Shown: piece by piece, positions 1-10,732 of the stretch | How the letters are laid out: the number at the start of each line of letters is the position of its first letter | Position numbering within the stretch: position 1 is the stretch's first letter | From: Bombardia bombarda | Taxonomy: Eukaryota; Ascomycota; Sordariomycetes; Sordariales; Lasiosphaeriaceae | Direction: 5' to 3' | Assembly: GCA_030512295.1 (NCBI GenBank) | Contig: JAULSR010000006.1 | Location: 1,736,001-1,800,000, forward strand | DNA length: 64,000 bases | Notes under the pieces: generated by a model | What the model saw: the letters and a program-made list of their open reading frames with translations, nothing else | Database searches by the model: none | Told to the model about the DNA's origin: nothing | Translations under genes and position numbers: made by a program

Positions 1-827
1 TATAGCCAAGGTGGTCGCCTTCCACCAGGACAGTTGCCTCTATCTGGGTACCCTGTTTCGCCTCACCACAATGGCCCTACTCTACCATCGCCCTTTGAGT
101 CTCAACGACCGCCTGTTTATGGTGACGAGGGCGACTTTGGACACAGCCGGGGAAGCGAATACAAGGCAACGCTCGAAAGGGCTTTTGAAAACTGGAACTA
201 CGGGGACACATTACAGATGGTAAGGGTGACAGGCTCCCGGAAGCTTGTCGCGACACGCCACTAACCTTGATGGTGTAGATTTCTAGCACATCACGCAGTG
301 TTTTTCATTTTTCCGAGGCTTATAGCGCCGCCGCACGTGAGCAGCAAGGCTCGCAGCCAATTCCATCACGGCTACCGACAGATGCCGAAGTGTCCATTTT
401 GATTGACCACACACACACCATGGTCAAGAAGCTGGAAGAGATTCGCGAAATGATACGGATAAATACAGAGCAAGCTCGCGAAAATAGTGGAGGGCGGAAG
501 GGCTACGACGATGACGACAGTTCCATGTATGGAGACGGACTCAAACAATCGTACAATATTTCTGAGGTGAAGAAGCGGCGTGGTGTAGGTCATCCCGACG
601 AAGACTCGTCTCATAGAAACGGAAGACACTTACACTTCAAACAGCGTGCGGCTCCACCCGGACGGTGCCACAGCTGCAACAGGATCGACACCCCAGAGTG
701 GAGGCGGGGCCCAGACGGCGCAAGAACACTCTGCAATGCATGTGGCCTTCATTATGCAAAGTTGGAACGCAAGCGCCAACTAGAATCGAGATCCATCCGA
801 CCGAAGCCATCAGATGAACGCAATTAG
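1..827 (+). CDS. nsdD: GATA-type zinc-finger transcription factor NsdD/SUB-1, 3' end (partial)
   Basis: Reading is open from base 1, so the 5' part lies outside the window. Exons are <1-219 and 279-827; the 59-nt intron has GTAAGG, a CTAAC branch site and TAG. The C-terminus has one GATA finger, C-x2-C-x18-C-x2-C, starting CHSCNRIDTPEWRRGPDG and ending LCNACG (about 655-760 nt), followed by a basic tail ending at TAG 825-827. Before it is a helical segment (IDHTHTMVKKLEEIREMI) as in NsdD proteins. In Aspergillus NsdD and Neurospora SUB-1 this single C-terminal finger binds GATA sites and controls sexual development and conidiation. The finger, with its TPEWRRGPDG core and HYAKLERK tail, is what sets this family apart from AreA- or WC-type GATA factors. 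Function is by family; only the C-terminal part is visible. Confidence 0.9.
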
Positions 828-1992
828 CCCTCCAACATTTAACTCTCCCTCTTCGACGGTACTTTGGGAAACACCCCACTCCCCTCGGCACATGGACGAT
901 TCCTCTTGCGGCGCGGCTTGAGCCGTAGCTGCAAGCACACGTTCTTATTCCTTGATTACTCAACTGCAATGTCCCACGCCATCGGGGAGGCGGGCGGGAC
1001 CAAGTTCGTCGGGAGTATTTTTTGCATCCCACGGTGGTACATGGTGTCAACTACCGTGCGGCAACGAAGCAGGCGAAAGTGTGATTTTTCTTTTATTCCC
1101 CAATCTGAGCAACAAAATGTTTTGTGTTTGTTTCTAATACCCCAACTGTCTGTGGCGGATCTTGTTTGCAATGTACGGCATTCCTCATGCGCAACGGTGG
1201 CCTGTGGGAGGTCGCCAAAACAAAAACTCATCCCATTTTGTGTATATACCCTTCATATTCGATGGGATTTGCGGGGGGGCTGGCTGGGTTAGGCGGCGGC
1301 GGCGGCATCTATCGGGCGTTGATTTTTTATCGTTTTTGTTGTTTTGTATTCCCGCTTGAGCAGTTCTAGATGAGCTTGATGGGCCGTCGACATCTCACGA
1401 TACAACAGGTAGCGACTGGTCGGGTGGGACGACGCAGTGGTTTTTTTATACGCAGCACCATCATCCATTTTGCTACGTTTTTCTTTTTCCAGCCTGGTTT
1501 GGTTGAAAACTGGTCTGGATTACAGGTGCCGGGTTTTTCTCAAAACACATATTTCCTGAAGGAGCAGCGAGGTGCTTGTGATCATCATTGTTTTGTCCAT
1601 GACTATATATACGCGTGGGCCTGGTCAATCTCGGTGCAACGGGGAAGAAGAAGAGAGTGCGCGCGCGCGCAGTTGTTTTAGCCTTCATTCATATCTGAGG
1701 GCGGTTTGGGTTCAAATTTTCCAAGGGCAAGAAACAGCCAGCTACCTAGTGCAAGCCCCTCGCGTTACCGTGCTTTCTCACCAATCGTGTGGTTTGAGAA
1801 ACATTGGAATGGAGAAAGCTTCGGATAGCAGTTTGGGAAAGGATTGAATACAAAGTGTGGACAAACTATTTAGTCGGCTGGCTGGCGGCGGCGCCTCGTT
1901 GTACAAAGTTACAACATGGCACGAGCAAGCATGCACACACTTAATTAACCACGAAATACGTTATTTTACCACACATATTTACCTCCTACTTG

Positions 1993-2014
1993 CTCTCTCT
2001 CTCTCTCTCTCTCT
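1993..2014. repeat. (CT)n microsatellite
   Basis: Eleven uninterrupted CT units in the non-coding interval downstream of nsdD. Confidence 0.9.
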
Positions 2015-2733
2015 GTGCATGCTGCACTGTCTCCCCCTCCTAGACCGGGCCGCGGTCGGGTCGGGGTCGGGTTTCTTCTGGGTTGGGTCACACCACGCCA
2101 CTATCACGACGAAACTTCAACTACTCGGAACTCGCTCTGGGTAGGCACTATCTATTTGAGAAGAGGTGTGGCGGTCTCGGTCTGTCAGATGGTCGGCCCG
2201 CGTGTTATGTGTGTGTGTATGTGTATCAATACGGTGCAGTTTACGACGTACATACAGCACAGTACGTACGGGAGAGGGAGGCAGGACACACACAACGCAG
2301 TCAGGTAGGTAGGTAGGCAATCATACATGGGCAGAGAGTGTGTCGGGAAATTGTTTTGTCTGTGTATGTATTTTGGTTTCTTTGTGACTGACTGCAACTC
2401 GATGTCATCATTCTTAGATTGATTGATGTGGGTGTACAGTACACTACTGATGCTTACTCAATGTCCTGTTACGAGGTGCGTGTGTCGCTCACTGACTGCA
2501 AACAGACGGACAGATATAAAAAAAACAGGATTGGATTGCTGGAATATTTTCCGCTGCAGAACATTGCGCTATAGACTTTGAATACGAAGGCTTGTTCGTG
2601 GTGAAGTGTAGTGTGATTTTTTTTTGAATAAGAGAGATGCGCTAAATAAAGTAAACTGGAATGAATGAAATTAAGCCGCAGCATGTCCCGACAAATCGGA
2701 CTCCCGCCCCGTCAGCGTCGCTCGGGTCGGGTG

Positions 2734-2880
2734 GTGGTTGGTTGGTTGGTTGGTTGGTTGGTTAGTTGGTTGGTTGGTTGGTTGGTTGGCTGGTTGGTTG
2801 GTTGGTTGGTTGGTTGGTTGGTTGGTTGGTTGGTTGGTGGGTGGGTGGTTGGTTGGTTAGTTGGTTGGTGGGTGGGTGGT
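2734..2880. repeat. (TTGG)n tetranucleotide array
   Basis: About 147 bp of TTGG/GGTT units with a few interruptions (TTAG, CTGG, GTGGG). In translation it gives artificial VGWL repeats on one strand and TNQP repeats on the other, which should not be annotated as proteins. Confidence 0.95.
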
Positions 2881-5800
2881 GTGGTTGTGTCATGCCCGTG
2901 CGCTGCGCGGCAGACCATTCCAGCCCCGTTTTCCCAGATCGGGATCGGCTGGCTCGGTTAGATCTTTATCTTTTGGTTGGGTTGTCCATCTGTTTTGCTT
3001 GTCTGTCTGTTTGCCCGCCTTTGTACTGATTAAGTGTGTGTAAAAAAATGAAAGCAAGTGCTGGTAGCGGAACGGTTACCGTAGGCGAATCGTAATTGTT
3101 GATGTTTACGTAATAGTGGTGGTGTTATGGGAAATATAGTGTGTGTTTGTACCTTTGGTATTCTATACATGACGGATGGAAAAAAGGGGGGGGGAATAAA
3201 TGTTCTTTAATCGGCTCACATCGATCGGTCACGCATCGTTCTTTTGTTTACTCCGTCAGAGGGTGTACGGGCGGCCCAGCCAGTCAGGCGGTTTGTTAGC
3301 CGAATAGATGAGAGAATAACGTTGATGAATGAGCCCATAGTAATTATCTAGCTTGTTGATTCTTTGTGGTTGGCAACAGCCGAACCGTGTTATTGTTGTT
3401 GCTGTTACTATTTGCTTGCTCTCTCTACTGAGATTATACCGCGAATAAACACTGTGAGACCTCAAGTACATACACCATGTACGTACCTTATGTAGATATG
3501 CATGGTGTATGTGCCTGGCTTGCTGGCCTGATGCTGGGGTGGAAATGAAATGAAACGGGTGGTGCGTCAATTGGGATCATTGGGCTGCAGAAACGGCTAC
3601 ATATTATTTTATCCCTCAGTTTGGTGCGGGTGATGGAGGGTGGGGTCATGCATGCATCTCCTCTCAGAAATGGTAATTACAAGGTTTCCGATGGTTTATG
3701 GGGCTGCCATCTATTGAGTTGAGGTAGGGGCGGTTGCAGAATTGTCTGTTGATGGGTGTTTTTGTCCGAAGAAAGAAGAAAGGTGAGGAAAACAAAAGGG
3801 AAGTAATTCCGTGCTGTACAAGCATCATGTCAGCTGCCAGTGTAGGCAGCTATCTACCACCTTTCCTCCTCCCATCAGAGCTGAAGAAAAGTCCGAGTGA
3901 GCGTTCTGGAACTCAACGGGTACGTAATGATAGATTTAAGCACCAAACGTAGGTGTGTGTATGTACTCGTGTAATATCTACATGTGTAACAGTAGCAGTA
4001 GCAGCAGCATCAGCACTTTGTGGTTATGCAGCCAGCTAGCTAGTTAGCTAGCTCAGCAGGAATAAACTATTCCCCGGGTATCGCATACATGTATGTGTAT
4101 GCACGCAGTCTCGTCAACTTCTAAGCCGCGCGACAAAAGATGAGTGGGTGAGGGCATCGACACAGACGATTACCATACGCACACATCATTAGTAGCACAC
4201 CCTATATCCACCTATCACGCACTTATCTTCACCAGGGCAGAGAGAGACAAAAGAAATGTCTTTCTCCTTCTCTGTGGTCAGATGCCGAAGTGGGACAAGG
4301 TTAGTTACCGATAGGGGGGCTAGGTTGTGTTTAGGATATTAGTGTCGGTAGGTGTGTGTATGTCTGAGATTTGGGAAATACCTATGCAACTCTGAGTGAG
4401 ACAAGCAGAGAACAAAGACGGAAGAGACGGCGGTGAGACATGGAACAAGATGAGACACACACAGGCAGCGTATATCCGCAGAATAGCGTGTGTTGTTGAT
4501 GCCCAGATGGGCTGCTGCTGCCGGGAAGAGGGTGGGAGCGAGCGAGCGAGCGGATGAGATGGTCCTTCAATTCCACCATCTAAAGGGAATCCAAGACAAC
4601 ACATGGACTCTGCATTCACTGACCGGACTCAAAGCAAGCCACGTAGACCATTTTATTCCCGAAGTCATGTCGTCAGCTGTAGGCAGGCAGGTCGTGATGT
4701 GATGCGCAGTCATAAACAGCCGTCAATCAGTTTGTTAGTCAGGTTAGATCAGGGTGCCAAACAAGGACATCCTGGTCAGGCTGAGTGATCGTCTGTCTGC
4801 CGCTCCGAGCGTGAATAGGGGGCCGACGGTAGGCGACGATGGGCGACAACGAGGCTGCGGGTAGCGTAGGTGACTGGAGGTATGTTAGGCTTGGGCCAAA
4901 AGAAAAGAAGGGAACAGAAAATTGTTCTTATTCAGCAAAATGCTGTGTGACAACAGCCATCCTTGTCTCTCTTTTCTTCTCAATGACTAGGTCGACAACA
5001 CAGTACAGACTATATAGGCTATCTAGGCGGTGCTACGGATCTTGAGAAATCGCACATTTACCGGGCGCAACTAACACAGTACACAATACACACACGTGCA
5101 TCGTGGGATGCACACCAGACGGCCGGTTGGTTCTTTGATGGCACGTAGCTATCTATCGAGATTGTGGAAGGGATAAGAAGCAGGAGCGCAGAGCCTGGTA
5201 TGACAAGAAAAAAGGTAGTACTGCGCAATCCCCCTGTATGGGATAATGGTAGGCATGTTATTGGGATGGTGGGCTAACTTCTATCTTGAGGCGGGTTACT
5301 GGACGGGCCTATGAGAAGAATAGAAAAGGGGCGAGGTTAAGCACGACAGGCAGACAGGAAACACAGTACGTATGTCGCTTGAGTTGGCACCGTCATTATT
5401 CCCAACAAAAACAGCCAAGCCAAGCCAAGTTGCCCCGCATCGCAACATAAGTGCTGCGAGTCGAGTCAGGCTTGTCACAGGGCTGCATATCCGCGCTGTG
5501 AGCGAGATAACAAAAGAAAGGGGGCAGTGAGAAAGAGGAGAAAGGTGCGCCAACCCAGTTTCAGCACACCGACGCCGACACCGACAAGCAAGGCGAGCAG
5601 ACAGGCGGACAGAGGTAGCAGGTAACGGAAAACAAACAGGAAGACATGCAAGAAGAAAAAGAGAACAACATAGATAGGTGGTAGGTAGTTTGTATGTGTA
5701 CTGTGTCCCTCTCTTTCCTGAACGCATTTCTTGCTTTGTTGCCCCCAAATATCGATTTACGGATAGGTAAGGTAGGTATGCTTCTGGGCGGGCGGGCGCG

Positions 5801-8800
5801 GGCGCCTGTGTGCCCATTAGACGTGCCTGTGTTCGTGCGGAAGAAAACTAAGATTCTAACCAGTACCCATCGGCTAATCCCCCTCCTCGGTGTGACGTGC
5901 GGCAACGGCACTTGCCTACAGGATCGCCGTGCGCTCTCTCTCTGGTCTCCCCGCTCGTACGGCGAGAGCCAGTGCAAGAATGTCCACAGAATCAAGATGA
6001 ATGGGAGAACAAGAGAAAGAAAGAGGAAGGAGAGGCCATGTAATGTGACACCATGCCACAAGACACAAGGACACAAAATCGCCAGCAGGAATTACACATA
6101 CACACAACGTGTGGTGGAGGCTCGCGGATGCATGAATACGATCCCATCCGTGGTCGAGTGCGAGGGGTAACCTACCTCATTGCCTGCCCAGAGAATATGA
6201 AAAATTGTCGACATCCAAAGGTGTAGCGAGGCAACCAGTACCGGGCTCGCACACGGCGAGAGAGATGGAATTGAAGCGGCGGGCGGGCGGGACATGGTGA
6301 AGTAAGGTAGGTAGGTAAGGTACCGAGTAGGGAGGAGGGCAGGCGGGTGGTGACGGGTCATGGAATCGGAACCTGCCTAAAAAACGAAACGAACACGGAG
6401 CCCAAGCGCAGCGGCTAGGCAGGCAGACAGGCAGGACCCAAGTTCGGGCTTCAACTTCGCTCCCGTTGTTCGTACCTACCCGTTGCTGCATGCAGTAGCG
6501 TACCTTAGTGTAGTCGAGTTCTGAAGGACAGCCAGGAAGGAGCTTCCCATGGGTGCAGAACGACACAGACAGCCGCCTAGAACGGGACCCGACGTACCTT
6601 AGGAAGGAGCGGCCGACCTATGGACCTTGGTCCAGGCTTTGCCTTGCTTGGCCAGGTGCAGAGTACATAAGTGGTACCTTGACACTCTAAATCTCCCCCC
6701 ACATTGGATGCCGGTAGACATTGCAGCTGTACTAGCTGGGGAGGTGCAGTACTTTTCTGGCATGTACCTTCTATGTCTACATGTATGTACTGTACCTTAC
6801 CTTGACTGGATTATCGCGCATGGAGAGCCTGCCTCTGCCTGACTTCTACCGTCCGACTTTCATCACAGTCTTTCAGCTCATGCGGTTGGCGTCTTCAGGC
6901 AAGGGAAAGAAAAAGAAGAAAAAGAAAAGAGGGGAAAAGAAATACCATGGACAAGGACAGGGTAGGTACACACAAACAACCACACACTCACACCCAATTT
7001 GTGCGTAGTTCTTTGCGCTGACCGAAGTGACGATCATGGGAGGATAGAGAGAGGGAGAGGAGGAAATGGAGAAAAAGGCGACGACTGCTTGTTACAGTGC
7101 GCCGCGTGCAGCGGCAACGTGCAGTATCAACATCCCATCGGCCACTCCTGCCTCATGATTTTCCTCTTGAGCTGCGTGTCAGGCAACCCTTTGCACATTA
7201 CAAGAGAGGATTGGGCTTGGCGGGGGTTTTGATGTATGGATGGCGTGGCCCTGCATGCATATATAGGAGAGGAACCTGCATGCTGTGCTCTGTTGTTTAA
7301 TATATTGCCAGGTAGCAGAGCAGGCCGAGACCGGGCCTAGCGCCGCCAATGATATGCAATGGGGGAACAGAATGATCCCATTTTCTACTGTGTAAGCAGT
7401 TTTGTCCTTGAGGGAGCTGGGACACGTATGACGTACTATTCTCGTGCCCTTCACCGTGGTGGGGCCACTTTTACACAGTACAGCAGTTATCTTCCGTCTT
7501 GTTCCCAAATACCTACCTACCTAGTCATTCGTTGTCTTCACCATCCGTCCGGCCCGGTCGGGAACGCGGATTATGGGGTGCACTCGGGGCCACCATCCTA
7601 TAGAATGAACTGACGATGGCTGGCTCGATTCTTTTGTCGCGTTTGGTTTCGACCTTGGCCATTTTGATGTTTATTTTTATCACCTTGTAGCATCCCGTAT
7701 TAGTGACATGAAAACACTACCCCTCCTACCGCCCGTCCTTTGCGCCCCGCACAGGGACGGCACAGCGGCACACGCGGGCGGGCGGATCGAAGTGGGAACA
7801 GATCCAATCGTTGGCTAATCTCGATTGCAAACCAGATCTGCTCCACGTGCAAGGGGTGTGTGCAAGGGTTGAATTCCCAGGCTAGGGCCAAGAAAGCATC
7901 AAGTGACTATCGCAGGGTTAGGGTCAAGCTATTGGCGCATATTGGCACTGCTCTTACACACCCTTGAAAAGACATAAATCAAGAACATGAAAAGGCAGCA
8001 TTGGCTTTTTGTCTCGACCACACATCACCCACATGAGCGCAAATATAATTACTACATTATGCCTGTTATCAGCCATTCTCCAAGATCAAGCCTAGACTAT
8101 CCCCATGTATGTCTAACACCAAAGTCTCGCGAGAAGGGAATTCGAATGTCTTCTATGCCTTGTTCCATGCTTTCCCGTGCTGGTAGACGTTCCTTTCCGC
8201 TCCAACCGCCTGTACGTCCCGTCATCTAGTCGTGCACTCGGGAGACGCCTGAAACACTCCAACTATCAAGCCACATCCCTTCTTTCCTTTTTTCTTTCCT
8301 TTTATATCTTGTTGCAGGACTGGGCAATGCATCAATCACACCACGGGCATCCCATCCTGACACCATCTCATTAAACGAACTAGACCAAATAAGCATTCCA
8401 GCAATGTGTTATTTTCGGTCAGTCAATCAAGATTTGAACGCATATTAGACTATACAAGAACAAAAGACCAAGATAGCAGATTGTTGAAACAGTGTAACGC
8501 AGTACAGCATACCTTAAGACAATAGTAGGGACAATACAGTACACCGCACGCTCACTTCGAAAAGGAGAAGAAAAGAAAATCAAAAAGAATGATGAACCAA
8601 GACAACACCCAACCACATGACCAACTTCTGCCCACCATTCCGTGCTTTCATGCTATAGTGCGATATGGAATGTCTGGAAAACGAGACCCTCTTTCTCATC
8701 CAAGACAGCCTGGCCAGCCCAACTCAAAAAGGAATCCCGCCTAGACAAGTCCACAAACAAATGTCTCTTACTAGTTCCCCATTGTTCATGTCCCATTCGA

Positions 8801-9174
8801 TAGTGTGCCGATGTGTGAGACCGGAAGAAGACGTCAAGAAGAAGTCCCTATCAGAATCTACATTATCACCACGAGCTATTTCCACGTTCATCGCTTCGCT
8901 GCATCGGCTGAATTACTTTGCAGCAGATGTATGTTGCTCATTCTCCCACGGCGAGTGCAAGCACAAACAGTTGTGTTAGTAAACCCCCAATCATGGCTAT
9001 TAGCGGTCTAGTACAAGGGACTTAAGTTTCAGCAATTGATTTCTCAGAAGAACGTTAACAAGAGCATGAATGAAAACTGAATTTCGTCAAGTTGGCTATG
9101 TGGTTGTGAAGTTCTCAAGTAAAACTGTTGGGACTGCTTGAGGACTAAATTCTGGTTTCAGACCACCAATAGAT

Positions 9175-9277
9175 GGCCTCGTGGTCTAGTGGTATGATTC
9201 GTGCTTCGGGTAACTCCCACACCTTGTAAAAGGTGCTAGCATGTGCGAGGTCTCGGGTTCAAATCCCGACGAGGCCC
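9175..9277 (+). tRNA. tRNA-Pro (anticodon CGG), intron-containing
   Basis: The cloverleaf closes well. The acceptor GGCCTCG (9175-9181) pairs with CGAGGCC (9270-9276), with discriminator C at 9277. The D arm reads GTCTAGTGGTATGAT as in fungal tRNA-Pro. The anticodon stem is CGTGC/GTGCG (9200-9204/9243-9247, two wobble pairs). The anticodon CGG is at 9207-9209, after TT. The T arm is TCGGG-TTCAAAT-CCCGA. A 31-nt intron (9211-9241) sits in the canonical place, after position 37. A T5 run just downstream fits Pol III termination. The gene lies alone in the interval between nsdD and GCL. Confidence 0.93.
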
Positions 9278-9502
9278 TCATTTTTGCTTTTCTTTTTCAC
9301 AGTGCTTCCCATTCCCAGAATGGGAGATGAGAGCAGCCAATGTTGCTGTTTATCTTTACTGACGAAAAATGTGATAGTAATAATATCAAGCGCTCCAAGA
9401 CCGCCAACGAGCTCGCAAGAATATCGAAGCAGCCAACTCAACCCAAAAACCTTCCAGAACAGACTGCAGCTATCCTTTTTTCTTCTTCCCCTCCCACGAT
9501 AC

Positions 9503-9528
9503 ACCACCACCACCACCACCACCACCAC
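9503..9528. repeat. (ACC)n trinucleotide run
   Basis: Uninterrupted ACC/CCA units, non-coding. Confidence 0.9.
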
Positions 9529-9600
9529 ACTGCACCACACAAGCAAGCACAGTTCTGAAACAAATGTGCATATGAGAAACCAGTCCGGTGACTGTGACCC

Positions 9601-9640
9601 AGATCTGATCTGATCTGATCTGATCTCGTCTCATCTGATC
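9601..9640. repeat. (GATCT)n pentanucleotide array
   Basis: Tandem GATCT units; the last copies have diverged (CGTCT, CATCT). Non-coding. Confidence 0.9.
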
Positions 9641-10732
9641 TTGCATCCCGTCCACAACACCAAACCCACCCGTGATCAGGATCAAGGGTCAAACAGAACC
9701 AAGCCGGTTACGTAGTCAGGGCAGATAGACGGCAGACAAATGGACGGACAGACAGACGGATGGGCGCCGGAACTGGATATAATCAAGTGAAACAACTAAT
9801 TACTCCACCCAGTCTGCTGGAAGAGAAGCAGCCAAGCAGCACGAGTTGGCTCGAGTAGATGAAGAAACGGCCAGCCAGCCAAGCCAGTCACACACCGCAT
9901 ACACGCCCCTTATCCGCTCCGGCCGCGAAAAAAATGGCAAATGTCTCAGACTCAGTCTGCTGTCGCTGTCGCTGCCGCTGCTGCTGCTGTTGCTCATTAC
10001 ACATACAACACGGCGGCAGCCTGCAGTAGTAGTAAGTAGTATGCTAGTTCTGGCCGTGATGAGTGGTCATCGGTTTGGTTTGGGCTTGGCTTGGTTGGCT
10101 ACCGTATGTACCTAGTAGGTGTCTAGGAAGGTAGGTAGGTAGGTGGGCGGTTGATTCAGATAATGAATGATCTTGCAGATTCATGCTACATACTACATAT
10201 ACGCAGGCAGGTCAGACAGACACACAAACACAAACGCATACACACCTACCCGAACACGCGGGTCTAAGTTATCGCAATACATATGTATGTATGGATGGAT
10301 GAGTGGGCGGGTGGACGTGCAGTGAGTTACGTACACATGACCAGCTGGTGATGAGAAACGCAAGGCAGGCAAGGTAAGATAGGATAAAGGTAGGCTACAT
10401 GTTGGACAGTTTGAGAGACAGATAGATAATCTATCTATCATGAAGGGCAGTGGACACATCCACGGGGTAATCCACCAGTTCACCACCCCGAACTACACTT
10501 CTGGGCATCCTTTCAAGATTGTATTCGCAAAGCACAGCTTTCATGTTCATAGCTAGCCACCCAGATTTCTTGAAGACAGCCAACCAAATATCCGCCGACA
10601 GAAAGACAGTCCTCGCAAGTATGTATCTGTACATGTACCAAGTGTGAATATGTATGCACCGCACATGAAGGGAAAAAAGCATCATCTATGCGAAATACGA
10701 ACCAACAAGTAAACAATCAAGCCAGCCACACT

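Larger units (their letters stand above)
828..9174. other. Long non-coding interval (8.3 kb) downstream of nsdD
   Basis: No convincing gene. Open frames are short, overlap on both strands and lack domain signatures or usable splice structure. The interval is rich in simple sequence: CT at 1993-2014, TTGG at 2734-2880, AG/GA-rich stretches (for example 6900-6945), and many GTAGGTA/TACCTACC-type motifs (about 2305, 5767, 6303, 7508). Part is probably the 3' UTR of nsdD. Long untranslated RNAs or regulatory DNA cannot be excluded. Confidence 0.6.
9278..10732. other. Non-coding interval between tRNA-Pro and the GCL 3' end
   Basis: No gene recognised. It contains a (CCA)n run (9503-9528), a GATCT array (9601-9640), GTAGGTA tandem copies near 10130 and other short repeats. 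The right end is probably the 3' UTR of the minus-strand GCL gene. Confidence 0.6.

Noticed and set aside
2665..2961. Open frames reading VGWL / TNQP repeats
   Set aside because: Translation of the TTGG tetranucleotide array, not a protein.
7914..7924. GGGTTAGGGT, telomere-like
   Set aside because: Under two repeat units, inside the window with genes on both sides; not a telomere.
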